In this document: positions 12,685 to 23,573 of the stretch, piece by piece | Position numbering within the stretch: the stretch's first letter is position 1 | How the letters are laid out: every line of letters begins with the position of its first letter | Source of the DNA: Lasioglossum baleicum | Taxonomy: Eukaryota > Arthropoda > Insecta > Hymenoptera > Halictidae | Assembly: GCF_051020765.1 (NCBI RefSeq) | Contig: NC_134929.1 | Location: 21,590,135-21,654,134, forward strand | Reading direction: 5' to 3' | DNA length: 64,000 bases | Notes under the pieces: generated by a model | The model's input: the letters and a program-made list of their open reading frames with translations, nothing else | Databases searched by the model: none | Told to the model about the DNA's origin: nothing | Program-made: the position numbers and the translations under genes

Positions 12685-13349
12685 CAGTGGGTAACGAAAG
12701 TATTCGAACGCCCTTTAAAACAGAATAACTTTTTTATATAATAATTGTACCAAACGACCTGATTTTTTATAATCAATTAGAAGCATTGGTTTATAAAATG
12801 ATATGCAAAAAAGATTTTCCAAAAAATTATAATTTACAAGGTTACATGCAAAAATAAAAAAGGCATTTTTTAAACTTTTTTATTAGGGCCCTTAAAGAAA
12901 ATTTAAAATATATGTTTTGTAGATCTATGTTAGTTATACACATGCCGAAAATTTCATTAAAATCGGTTGACGCAGGAAAAAACGACACGCATCGAAAGAT
13001 GTACCATTTTGTGGATTTTCAACAGAAACTGATCAAAAGTCGTTTAAAACTATGATTTTCAACATTTTTAATCGCTTGTAGCTCGTGTGTATGTTAATCT
13101 ATTTCGATGAAATTTTCAGCATGTGTATAACTAACATAGATCTACAAAACATATATTTTAAATTTTCTTTAAGGGCCTTAATAAAAAAGTTTAAAAAATG
13201 TCTTTTTTATTTTTGCATGTAACCTTGTAAATTATAATTTTTTGGAAAATCTTTTTTGCATATCATTTTATAAAGCAATGCTTCTAATTGATTATCAAAA
13301 AACAGGTCGTTTGGTACAATTATAAAAAAGTTACTTCCGTTACCCACTG
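12685..13349. mobile_element. Mariner-type fold-back element (MITE) with TA target duplication
   Basis: The ends are CAGTGGGTAACG and its reverse complement, and a TA dinucleotide abuts both sides (12683-12684 and 13350-13351). The two arms, each around 300 bp, are reverse complements with few mismatches, for example GTACCAAACGACCTG on the left and its complement near 13305. The left arm has about 25 extra bases near its end that the right arm lacks. No transposase frame is present, so the copy is non-autonomous. TA duplication and CAGT ends fit the Tc1/mariner superfamily. Confidence 0.85.
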
Positions 13350-14083
13350 TAGCTATACGAACGATTGAGTAACTATTTCAAACATTCCAATCATGTAGCA
13401 ATTTCATCGATGATGTTATATATATATATATCTGTCAATTAGTTCGTTAAAATTATATTGTTCTGCGATGAATAGACCATTCTTCGAGTACTAATTAGAT
13501 TGTTTCAATACACAAATTAATACACAATGTGTACTGTATCGCAAAACACTATTTCCTATTTTTGTGTGTTTCGTTCCTGACTAATATTTCGATTGATTAA
13601 CGCCGATTAATAAACAATTCACAACCAGAGCCCTAAGATTTTGTCAACGCACAGCACGTTGCGATCCGCCATGCTGTTCGGAAATGCTGCACGTGTACAA
13701 TGGAGGTCGAGCCGTGTTCGAATTGCCGTACGCGGTATCCGGTAGGAGGTAGGAGCTGATTCTATGGCCTCGTAATCAACCATCCTGGAAAATTAGTGTC
13801 CCCATCGGCCATTTTGTGCCGCGTTCATTATCCCATACAATGCATATCTCGTGCCGTTAATACGTAGCCAGGCTAATTACGCATTTCGGTTCAACACACT
13901 TTTATTCTTTCGATTTTCACCCCAATAATTACTAAAAGTAAACATATAACACATATAAAATGATGACTTAGACCCACCCTAATTTGCCATCTACCGCGTC
14001 ACACTGAAATTTGAACAAAATTGAATATTAAAGAAATCTTCTAAAACACCTGGTAAATGAAAACCTGTAAGAATCGAGCAGGG

Positions 14084-14106
14084 GTGTGTGTGTGTTGTGT
14101 GTGTGG
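14084..14106. repeat. Interrupted (GT)n tract
   Basis: GT units broken once by a TTG step, close to the left end of the TTAA-flanked element. Confidence 0.9.
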
Positions 14107-14140
14107 TTGCCATTACTTCCACGCTCCCAGCGACAATTAA

Positions 14141-14524
14141 GGGGGTAGACTCTGGTTTCCAGGATTGCAAGAGTGCGGGATGCGCTTTCTCATTTCTTGA
14201 TAATGCAAAGATGGGGTTTTTCGATATTCAATAGCGCTAGATAAAAGATCAATTTAGACCGAGATCAATTTATGCATATTTTGCATTATTCAGAAGCATA
14301 CAGGTGCATATGTAGCTATTTTCATAAAGCTGCTACAGCTACATGCTGCCGAATAATGCAAATTACGCTTTGTAAACGTAAAAATAGGACTTTTGAGAAC
14401 GATTGCAGCCTAGATTGGTCGTTTATCTAGCGCTATTGATTACTGAAAACTCCCATCTTCGCATTATCGAGAAATTAGAAGACGCATTCCGCACCCTTGC
14501 AACCCTAGAAACGAGTCTACCTCC
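14141..14524. mobile_element. TTAA-flanked fold-back element, piggyBac-like MITE
   Basis: TTAA stands immediately outside each end (14137-14140 and 14525-14528). The ends read GGGGGTAGACTC on the left and, on the opposite strand, GGAGGTAGACTC on the right. The arms are diverged reverse complements for roughly 180 bp each, sharing words such as AATAGCGCTAGATAAA. There is no coding capacity. A TTAA target is the hallmark of piggyBac transposition. The arm divergence, perhaps 20% by eye, suggests an old insertion. Confidence 0.75.
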
Positions 14525-14777
14525 TTAAAAACAGTAGGTGATCAACCAATACCAGAATCCAGGTGCAATTAGAAATCCCCGATTTTGCAAGATCGATGCA
14601 GGGTTACGGAAAAAGTGCAAGTTCGTCCACGAAGTTGGAGCGGATTAAAGCGGGGGTGGATGTTTTCCGGTACTAATAGCCTTTCGCGTTCCCCGGAAGG
14701 GCGAGGACGGTGGCGGGGGTGAGAATGGGGATGGGTGTTCCCGGGGCGAAATGAGACGAGCCAACGGTTTTTATTAC

Positions 14778-14951
14778 CTGCATAGAATGCTGGGATCGCA
14801 GCGATCTTATCGAGCCTGCCGGGTGCAGCGAGGGCACGCTACCCCCGAAGCTCATCGCGGAATTTCTGCATCCACCGCCGGGGGTGGACCAACCCCCGCG
14901 AGCACTGGCCGAGGTCCACCCCATACCGCTGCCGCGATCGTCGATCAACAT
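14778..14951 (-). CDS. SLC16-like transporter, first coding exon (start of protein)
   Basis: This exon encodes residues 1-58, beginning MLIDDRGSGMGWTSASARGG and ending SLRSQHSMQ. It is rich in Gly and Ser with no membrane segment, so it forms the distal cytoplasmic tail. The start at 14951 is the first ATG in the open frame after an in-frame TGA 24 bases upstream, and it has A at -3. The donor ATGCAG|GTAATA leaves in phase 0, which the next exon requires. With the two downstream exons the gene gives a continuous frame into the DGGWGW helix. A tail of about 125 residues before helix 1 is long for the family. Another start in an upstream, unseen exon is less likely because of the in-frame stop. 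Confidence 0.8.
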
Positions 14952-15143
14952 TTTTACGGTAAATCGTGCATTTCACTGTGATCCACTGGCCGATTGCCTG
15001 CCTTCTCCTCGATCTCTATCCCGTGATTATTAATCGGTGGCTGGAGGATTTTCTTTTTGTTTAACCCGGCCGAGGTCCCCGCGATCCCGAGCTCTCGATC
15101 GATAGATCGTCCGTGACGAAAGGCATCCTGATCCGGCTCTCAC
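14952..15143 (-). other. 5' UTR of the SLC16-like gene with two upstream ORFs
   Basis: A strong acceptor (ACATTTTCTCTTTCCAG, AG at 15144-15145) opens this exon, so a further 5' non-coding exon must exist to the right. The leader holds a 21-codon upstream ORF (15126 to stop at 15061) and a five-codon ORF starting at 14971. The stop of the second lies only two bases before the main ATG at 14951. This geometry suits translational control by reinitiation, though I infer that from position alone. Confidence 0.6.
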
Positions 15144-16249
15144 CTGGAAAGAGAAAATGTGAAATGTTAGAAAGATAATTAATTATTTTATTTTTATTAT
15201 TTCATTTTTTCAGACAATTTTCATTTCCGCAGTCCGGTAATAATAATTTTGTTTTCATCCAAAGATGGAAGGAAAGAGCGGAATAGAAATTTTCCATACG
15301 AGACATTTCGAGGAGATCGAGTTTGAAAATTCGTGGAGTACGCGTGGCATTGAATAGGAATCATGTACGTGTCTATACATGATTCTCCAATTCCCCTTAT
15401 AAATACTAATGCGCATATGCTCGAGTTTTGAAACTCGATTTCCACGGAAAGCGATCTCCATAGTTTCGTTCTGCACAATTCCCACTCATTTTTGCAGGAA
15501 AAATCATGCGGTACTTGATTGTAACTGTTCGTCTAACAGCTTTATTGAAATTGTGTCGCCTATAAATAATAAGTAGTTCATATTCATAAAAAGAAAGTGG
15601 CGCAGCCTTATCCCAAACGCCTGGGCGCATCGAATGATTCAATGTCGGTGGGAAACTAGAGTAGTTCGCATCACGTTTACCCTAATCTCTCGAGCCGCTA
15701 GAAAAAGCAGCGGAGCTGGCAAAACCCCACGGCTTTGACCGCGGGGGACGCCAAGTTTCGTTGAGGATTCTTGCGGGCACACAGATACTGCATTGGTATG
15801 CAGCGTGCATCGGGCGAAACGTGTCTCCCCGTTGCATGCACAGCATGATCGATCTGTGACGCTGCTAATTGGGGGACAACGCGTCCCGACGCGGATGCTA
15901 CAAGAAATAAACAGAGATGTAAATCAGGCGAGCTGTCGGCGGGTCCGGCTTCGAACTCGACCAAGATTTCCGGTCAGCGAATTGCAATTATTCAAATGGC
16001 CGCGCGTAGAATTCATTATCGATGCTCATCGAACGCGGGTAAATCGAATCTCGCATGGATTCACGTTGTTGTGCGAACCTTGTTGTAATATTATATATGG
16101 TTACAATATCATTCATTTCAACGTTTCGATTGAAATTGTCAATCTATGATCGTTTAGACAAGTTTAATTTCTGCTGCGCCGCGAGTCACACACGTTTCGT
16201 CTCAGTGAGAGGGTAAGTTTTCCCCTCAATCAAAATCTGTAATCTCTTT

Positions 16250-16470
16250 CGTTATGGTTCGATTAAGATTTCCAACGTTTAAATCGTATCAGCATGGATC
16301 TCCTGGCACGATCGAGTCGTTCCCGTGATGGTTCAATTAACACTTTCAACGTCTAAATCGTATCAGCGCGAATTTACGAGCTCCTCGAACGATCTCCAGA
16401 TGTGATTGGACCGCTTTCACCACGGTTCAACTAAGATTTTCAACATTTAAGTCGCGTCTGCGAGGATCTA
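16250..16470. repeat. Three degenerate copies of a 50-bp unit
   Basis: Related blocks start at 16250, 16324 and 16418. Each reads approximately ATGGTTCRATTAAGATTT, then CAACGTTTAAATCGTATCAG and a GGATCT-like end. The spacing is 74 then 94 bp, so the intervening DNA has changed length. Just downstream, a second motif (ATTTCCATAGATCTC and relatives) recurs near 16553, 16581 and 16610. No coding frame is kept across the copies. Confidence 0.7.
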
Positions 16471-17160
16471 TGGCCGCCGGAACTCGTTTTCGTGGATTTC
16501 TAGACGGCACGATTTACCTTAGAGGTTCCGAAACTCGTACACGTCGTCGCATTTCCATGAACTTCTAACGCGTGAATTTCATTTCTGTAGATCTCGAACT
16601 CTCCGAGTTCATTTCCATAGATCTCTGCCCCCGCGAAATCTAGTCTGGGATGCATTACTACGTGAGAAATATTTCACCGCTCATGGAATTCATCGGTTCG
16701 AGAAAAAAAAGTCAGCGGGAAATCGCTGCGATCCATAACATTGTGATTTCTTCCGCTTCCGTCTGAACTGGGTGTAACATAATTATAAATTGATCGTACA
16801 CCTTTCTGCGTTTATAACACATTTTCGTGTATTCATACAAATTGAGAATATTGTTCTCTCTTTTCAACGGTGGTGATTCTACCAGCGAAAATAAATCAGA
16901 ATCGTGGAATAAATTTATTCGGTCGGGGCTCTGAAATCGAGGAAAGCATATTCGAAAATGTCTCGAATGCATTTGGCCGACTCCCAAGGTGGCATAATCA
17001 ACAGGAGGTTATTCTACACGCGGAAAACTGTAGAATAGAATTTCCTCGTTTGATGCCACGAATTGAGGAAAATCCAATTTAAAGATCCATCAAGTATACT
17101 CGCATTTGGCAAAGTCAAAAAGCATTAACAAATTTTTAACTCGATCATAAATAAACCAAT

Positions 17161-17375
17161 CAACCGGAGGATCATTCTATATGCAAATACGAGAAAAAAT
17201 ATGTAGGGCGAGCGTTATTTCCTCGAGCACCCGTTTTCCGAAAAATCAGGTTTGAATATTTATCGAACGCACTTGATAAATATTCAAACATTATTTTTTC
17301 GTAAACGAAGTGCGGGTGAAAATATTGTATTGGATACTCGGTACCTATTTTTTACGGCGAAATAACCTCCTGTCG
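17161..17375. mobile_element. Fold-back element candidate of about 215 bp
   Basis: The centre is a perfect 15-bp stem, GTTTGAATATTTATC with its complement, around a 10-base loop (17252-17291). Pairing continues imperfectly outward through CACCCG and CGAAAAAT-like blocks. The outer ends match loosely: CAACCGGAGGATCATT on the left and CGACAGGAGGTTATT on the opposite strand at the right. The same end word (CAACAGGAGGTTATT) also occurs at 16999, and both left copies follow AAT. I see no clear target duplication. Confidence 0.5.
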
Positions 17376-20300
17376 AGTATTTCACTTGATCGTGCAAATC
17401 AAAGCTACTCAAGTGCACGTACACTTGATTAGCACAGAAATTCAATTACCTCAAAAACAAAACTTTTGTTCCACATTCTGCAGATATTTTAGTAAACAGA
17501 ACAACCTAAGTGTACGTGTGCTCAACAATGACATTTTTCTCGAAACGGGGGCCCGAACGAAAAAATTGTGTTCCACACTTTCCGCTAGATTTTCTTACTC
17601 TGGGATATGAATCTCGGTCGAAAAGGAAATTGCCACAGCGGAGAATCGTGGCGCAGAGTTTCGAACCGTTAACTGAACTATCATGTACGATTTCCCGAGA
17701 CAGATAATCTTTATTTCCGAGGATCTATGGTTTCCGGGGTTAGAGCCGATGACCGGTCTGTTCGTAAACTCGATACGGTTACACGGTCGCGACCGTACAC
17801 CGAAGTTCCGCTATAAGAAGCCAGAGGCTGGAAACAAACGGCGGATTTGTATTCGCCGGCGGCGTTCTACCTATATATCTCAAGTTTACCGACGCACCGC
17901 GGAAAGGAGGATTCACCGTAACGGCTGCAAAAACATGGTCACCATAAATTTCCCGTTAAAACACTGCTTAATCGAAACATTCGCCCCGAAAGCACGAACA
18001 TCGCGCGCCGGCTCCCGGATGGCTCCCGCGCGAACCTGTCGACGGTCATAACTCGGCATTCTGATTTTTTCAACGGTAAACCGTTTATTCTTCCTATAAA
18101 TCCTGAGAGCATGCTACCAGTTATTGTCTCAACCATTTTATGAATTGTTCAATGATTTTTTCGACGCGGAATTGCTCGGTCTTCCATAAGAATTTGCAAT
18201 CTCTCGAACCGATTTATTTAATGCCTTTTCAAACGCGAAAGCTATTCGTTTTTATTCCACATTGTACAAACTCGATCTTTACTTATAATCCCGTTGACTC
18301 AACGATTTATTTCAACGTCTTTTCATACGTGAAGTTTATTTTTTATTCTGAATCTTAAAAAAATTTAATCTTACCGACTCGACTATTTCATGTGGGAAAA
18401 TTATTTCTTCCGGCAAGAACTTCTTTCAGAATGATAATTTAAAAGAACGAGCTTCGAACAATTTGTCTTCAACCTAATCTCGAACTATAAACGAACCCCT
18501 AAAGACTGTATTGTAAAGAAGAGGTTCGCTTTGAAAGCTCGTAAATCTTTAACGAAAATATTGCGCAACGAGGTCAAGAGACTTCCCGGCATCGGAAGTT
18601 TCGGTCCAATAAAAGAGTCCTCGGAGTTCATGTAAACGCTAACGAGTGTGTACTTTAGAGTTCGGGTACTTGAAAAATGAACTTGTTAACAGAGGAGACA
18701 AATTACCTCGGCATTTAAGTTCGAGCGAAGCTGTGGGTGCGTCTTAATCACTCTGTTTACGCGGTTCAACGAATATCCTGAACGTTGATTACACTCGCCT
18801 CCGGTTATTACATATTACTGTTATTAAGGTAATAAAGATTTATGCATGAGAAATGTATTTCTCTTCTTCGAACGCACTCGAACTCCGTTCGAAGAAGTTA
18901 ATGACTGCACGGGAAAGGGTTAATTATCTCTTTGTTGCCGAGCCTTCCATATGAGAACATCCAAGAGTGTGTTTATAAGACATTATAACTGCCTGAAATC
19001 ACATTCTAAATCAACCGGCGAAGTTTCGTCCCTTAAGGGAGGAGTCTCGTGTGAAGCAGGAAAATCAACTAATTCAGAAAACTATTAACAATATATAAGT
19101 TTATCATTTTGCAGACACAAAGATACATCGAAAAAGTTTGTACTCATTTTTTTTATCACTGCTACATTGAAAAAATAATGCCATAAAGACAATGCCACAA
19201 TCAAATCCTATGAATCAGGAAGTTCCCGAGACAGGAACGAATACGGTACGACTAACAGAAAGATAGGAATTTCGCTCGCGTTTCCGGGGAAATTGTGGGA
19301 CGGTGTTCGCTCGACGCCAGCTGGATTCAATCTAGCAGGATTATCCAAGCCCTATGGGCGATCAGGTTCTATCCAGCCGCGATCGGAAGTTTGCAGACTC
19401 TGTCAACTAGCATCTTTTGCCGCGTCAAGGCAGACTAGCCTAATACTCGACCTCGACGGTTGCGCCACAGGCGAAATGAACGCCGCCTGCTCGATGAAAA
19501 GAGATTCGCAACTAGACAGCCCTCGCTGAAACCATAATACCGATTCTCTGATAATCATCGCGGATTCATTCGGGATTTTGCTGGGCGAATTAAACGCGCA
19601 AACAGTATCGTCAACAATGTTATGTGGCCTGTCCTAATCTGTCAGTATTATTTTGAATAGTCACCCCATCGTAATGAAAAAGATACGTTCAAATATGTGC
19701 CAGGACATAACCTTCAAATGCTCTTCGACTCCGAAGATGAATGTGTAGAAAGTGTATCTCGGCGAACGAACATTTGCACAAAAAAGGTAGACCATCATAA
19801 CCATTACAATTATAAGTGATTGTGGAGGAACTTCCGAAGGATGCCAGTGACTCTTAGCGCTGACGTTCGGTGTTGAATTTCTATCGAACGAACGGTTCAC
19901 GAGTGTCGGTTAAACATTACACAACGCCGGCTTTAAATTGCCAATTAACTCTTTATAATGAAGTCATTTCGGTCGAGGAGGTCCTCGATGAGAAGAAAAA
20001 ACATCCCCCCGATCATCGTCCGCATCAGCTCTTGCAAAGGAAACGAGGCCCTTCAAACAAAAAGCGAAAAAGAAACCCCCCCCCACTCTCTCTCTCTCTC
20101 TTCGCACACCCTAGAAGATCCTCCTCTCCCTTCAGGTTCAGCTCAAAGCAGTACCGAGAGACCCGCAGGCCTGCAATCTCCCCTGGATGCACACGCATCC
20201 AACGAAGCCAGTTGCATACAAGCTGGTTCACGGTCTCCTATGCATCGTCGTCGTCGTCATCGTCGTCGCATTCTTTAACTCGCGCGGCGAACACCATAAG

Positions 20301-20728
20301 TTATTCGGGAAGTTTCGCAAAAATCATACATATGCTAAACACGCCTCGAACGCAACAGACTGCATGAAGCTTGTGCAATTCCCGGAAAGCTGAGTGCATC
20401 CGAAGAAGGATGCATTTACCACGAAGAGATCTTTATTATTTTAGTAATTATCGGAGTATGTTTGGTACGTTTAGGTAAACGTAATTAGGAAAATGAACGT
20501 GTACTCTTGAGGCATAGCGTACCGGTAGGAGCAGGGCACGATCGTGTAATCGTGTCTGCTGAGGCCACGTCTGATTCCGTATGAAAACATTCCTGGAGGG
20601 CGTGCGAGGACTGTGAGCAGCGAACAAAGCGCATCATCGTTATCTTTTGTCCCTGTCCAACCCATCCCCACAACGATGGAGGTTTGAGAGTGTCGGACAG
20701 CAAACTGGACCGCGAGAAAACCATGTGC

Positions 20729-20806
20729 TTCCTATCTCTCTATTTCTCCATTTCTCTATTTCTCTGTCCCACTGTCTCTATATTCCTACATCACTTATCC
20801 TTCTAT

Positions 20807-20850
<44 letters not shown>

Positions 20851-21001
20851 ACATCCTCTCTATTCTTATATCTCTCTATCATTATATTATTCTATCCCTA
20901 TATCCCTCTACATTACTCTATCACTCTGTATTACTCTATCGCTCAATATTACTCCACAGTATATCCCTCTGTATTAGTCTATTCCTATATCCCTCTATCC
21001 G
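20729..21001. repeat. Pyrimidine-rich low-complexity tract with (AT)18
   Basis: Degenerate units of the form TCTCTAT and CCCTCTAT fill the tract, interrupted by an uninterrupted (AT)18 at 20811-20846. The reading frames across it translate to repetitive Ser, Leu, Tyr and Ile strings and are not genes. Confidence 0.9.
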
Positions 21002-23493
21002 AGGATCTACCCTCCGTGTTTTTCTATTTTGCACGTGGCTTGCCTCGAAATCTGCTGCGACTGTTTCGTAAATTGTCCGACAGAGTATCGGTATACCGAA
21101 GATTCGAAGGGAACGTGCACCGTTTACCCGGTTCGTGAGTTTTGGTAAATGTTTCAAACTCCTGCTCTGTTATTAGCACCTGCACAAATAAATTCCTCCG
21201 CGTTACTGTATAAACAATTCGTAAAACCGTGGCTCCGAAAATTAATTGAACGCTCCTCCGATTTTCGAAATACTGCTGTTTGAACTGCTGATAATTTTGT
21301 AAATATGAATCGAACGACGATGTAGCTGGACCCATGTCCAGTCTTTTATGTTTTATTCTACTGTATAAACAATTGAGCGTACAGTGCCTCGAGAACGTGT
21401 TTGAACGGTGAATATCCAATTTTCGAACAGTTGTAAAATCGTGAAAATTAATCGTATGATATCGAATCGAAATTCATTTTAAAGCATTATTTCGATTTCA
21501 TCAAACTTTAATAAATGAAACGAAGATACCGAAGATAACCGAACGAATTGATGTTACGAGCAAATATAAATCGGAATAGCTGAGATTCAGCTGCGCGGAG
21601 CGAGAGCGAGGGAAGAAACTGGCAATCGCGAAATCCTCTCGGCTGTCTCTCGCAAATCTTCCAATAACGATAATCGTTTGCATACTAACTGCGACCGTCG
21701 AAACTGATACCGATCGTTAATAATTATCGGCGAGAGCCTGTATATACGGTGCAAGCGGTTTTTAAGCTCTGAAAAAAGGGATGCCCGTTTAAGCTGGAAT
21801 TCAATTTGACCACGGCAAGAAATTGAAATCGAATTCACCTTTATTTCTGGCTTTAGCGGATGAAGACAAAAATAGAAGACATACGGGGCTCTAACTTTCC
21901 AGTATCCGAGGATATTGTACATTTGGCATTCGGTCTTCAATCGCAAAGGTAATCCGACTCCCAAGTCGATATATATACATATATATCGGTAATGCGGAAG
22001 AATTATTTGAAGAAGATCAGAAGCATCTTCCAATCAACTTATTCGTTGGAGTCTGTTCCGCGGAGCAATGTTATTAAATTGTGGCTTTCAGGAAAATATC
22101 TTCGGAACAGACTCTGTTCAATAGGCGTACCGATACGGATGGATCAATAGCTCGGTATCTCCTGACAAATCTATCAATCCCGGTTGGCAAAGAGGTATTT
22201 GTATTTACCTGCAAATCATCTGGAAATCAAGACGACGTCCCGTTAACCCGTTGCCGTATTTTAACGAGTCAGTTTCTTCTTTTTAGATGAAATAAAATTT
22301 GATTGCCTCGAGGTTCCAGCAGTTTTCGTGATGTTATTAAATTTTTCGTGATGTTGCTACAGGCTGTAAGTTTATCGGTGTCACATCCCGTCCCGTTACT
22401 TCGGCGACATTATTGCTCGGGTATTATCCGCGCATCGGTTCCGCCGCTAAATCGAATCCCTTCTTTCTGAATTTGCCGAGGCGGTGGGCGGTAGCGCGAA
22501 ATTTTCTTCATTGTACGCGGAATCACGCGCGCCAAATAAGAATAAGCATTACTACCAGGAATCCCGATGCAATACCCGGGATCTTCGACTCTCGCAGACA
22601 CGCTGCCTCCGAATCGATTTTTCGCCCTCGATTACCTCCGGGCTGCAGCTTCCATCACGCCTCGAACAGAATTGAAAATGCACACGATTCTCTTCCATTC
22701 TATTAGAACGTCCCGATCCGCCGATCGAGTTACTTCCCTAAGTGATAATCCGATGATAAGAAACATGAATAAGCTGCACGATTACTGGCGAATCTGCTCA
22801 GACGATCTGCCGAGATCGAGAACGAAAGAAAACGAATTCGAACGAACAATATTACTAAGGAAATTGTTCCAGTAGTCCCACGACGCGTTTCGTCTCTTGT
22901 TCGCTTTTTCGTCACCACGATATATAGCTCCTGACTTGCAGTTTATACAGAAAATTCTCATTTCCCGCAAATTGCGAAAATTCGAACAGAAAAATTGCAG
23001 TCGTGAAAAATATTGATTTCGCCGAAAGATCTGCAGTTTCGTCGATCAAACGCACACATATCTGTCGTGCGATTCGAGAGTCTCTTTACACCGAACGAAA
23101 CGTTTTATCATCGCAGTGTCGAAGATAAAAGCCGCCGATAAAATTGGCGCTGCGATTCGAAATAAAGAGGGCCATTCACTGAAAATCAGTCGAAATGACA
23201 CACACACATACAATGTATATAATGTATATTGCACCCCTGAATGCAAATCAGGTTCCACAGACGCAGTTTGATCGCGCAACTCGCTGATAGAGTGTTTACA
23301 GGAACGAAATGGAGAGCGAAGCTTATGCAACAACCTAATAATAAATGGTAAAACGTGCCCGCGGGGTTTGTAGCAGCACGTGCAACAACAGTTGAAGCTT
23401 TTCACCAGTTGAAACGGAGAGAACCGTGAAAGCCGACTGGTTAGATAGGCGATAGACAGGTCTCTCTCTCTCTTTCGCACACACTCACACACC

Positions 23494-23502
<9 letters not shown>

Positions 23503-23566
<64 letters not shown>
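23503..23566. repeat. (CT)32 microsatellite
   Basis: A pure CT run of 64 bp, preceded by shorter CT and CA runs from 23460. It is the longest pure dinucleotide tract in the window. Confidence 0.95.

Positions 23567-23573
<7 letters not shown>

Larger units (their letters stand above)
11383..14777 (-). other. 3.4-kb intron of the SLC16-like gene
   Basis: It is bounded by the donor CAG|GTAATA at 14777 and the acceptor at 11383-11384 on the minus strand. It carries two inverted-repeat elements (12685-13349 and 14141-14524) and a GT-rich tract at 14084-14106. The remaining sequence shows no coding exon. Several overlapping open frames at 11.3-12.0 kb are shadows or chance. Confidence 0.8.

Noticed and set aside
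20647..21138. Frame with Tyr-Ile repeats
   Set aside because: It is translated from the (AT)n and CTAT-rich low-complexity tract.
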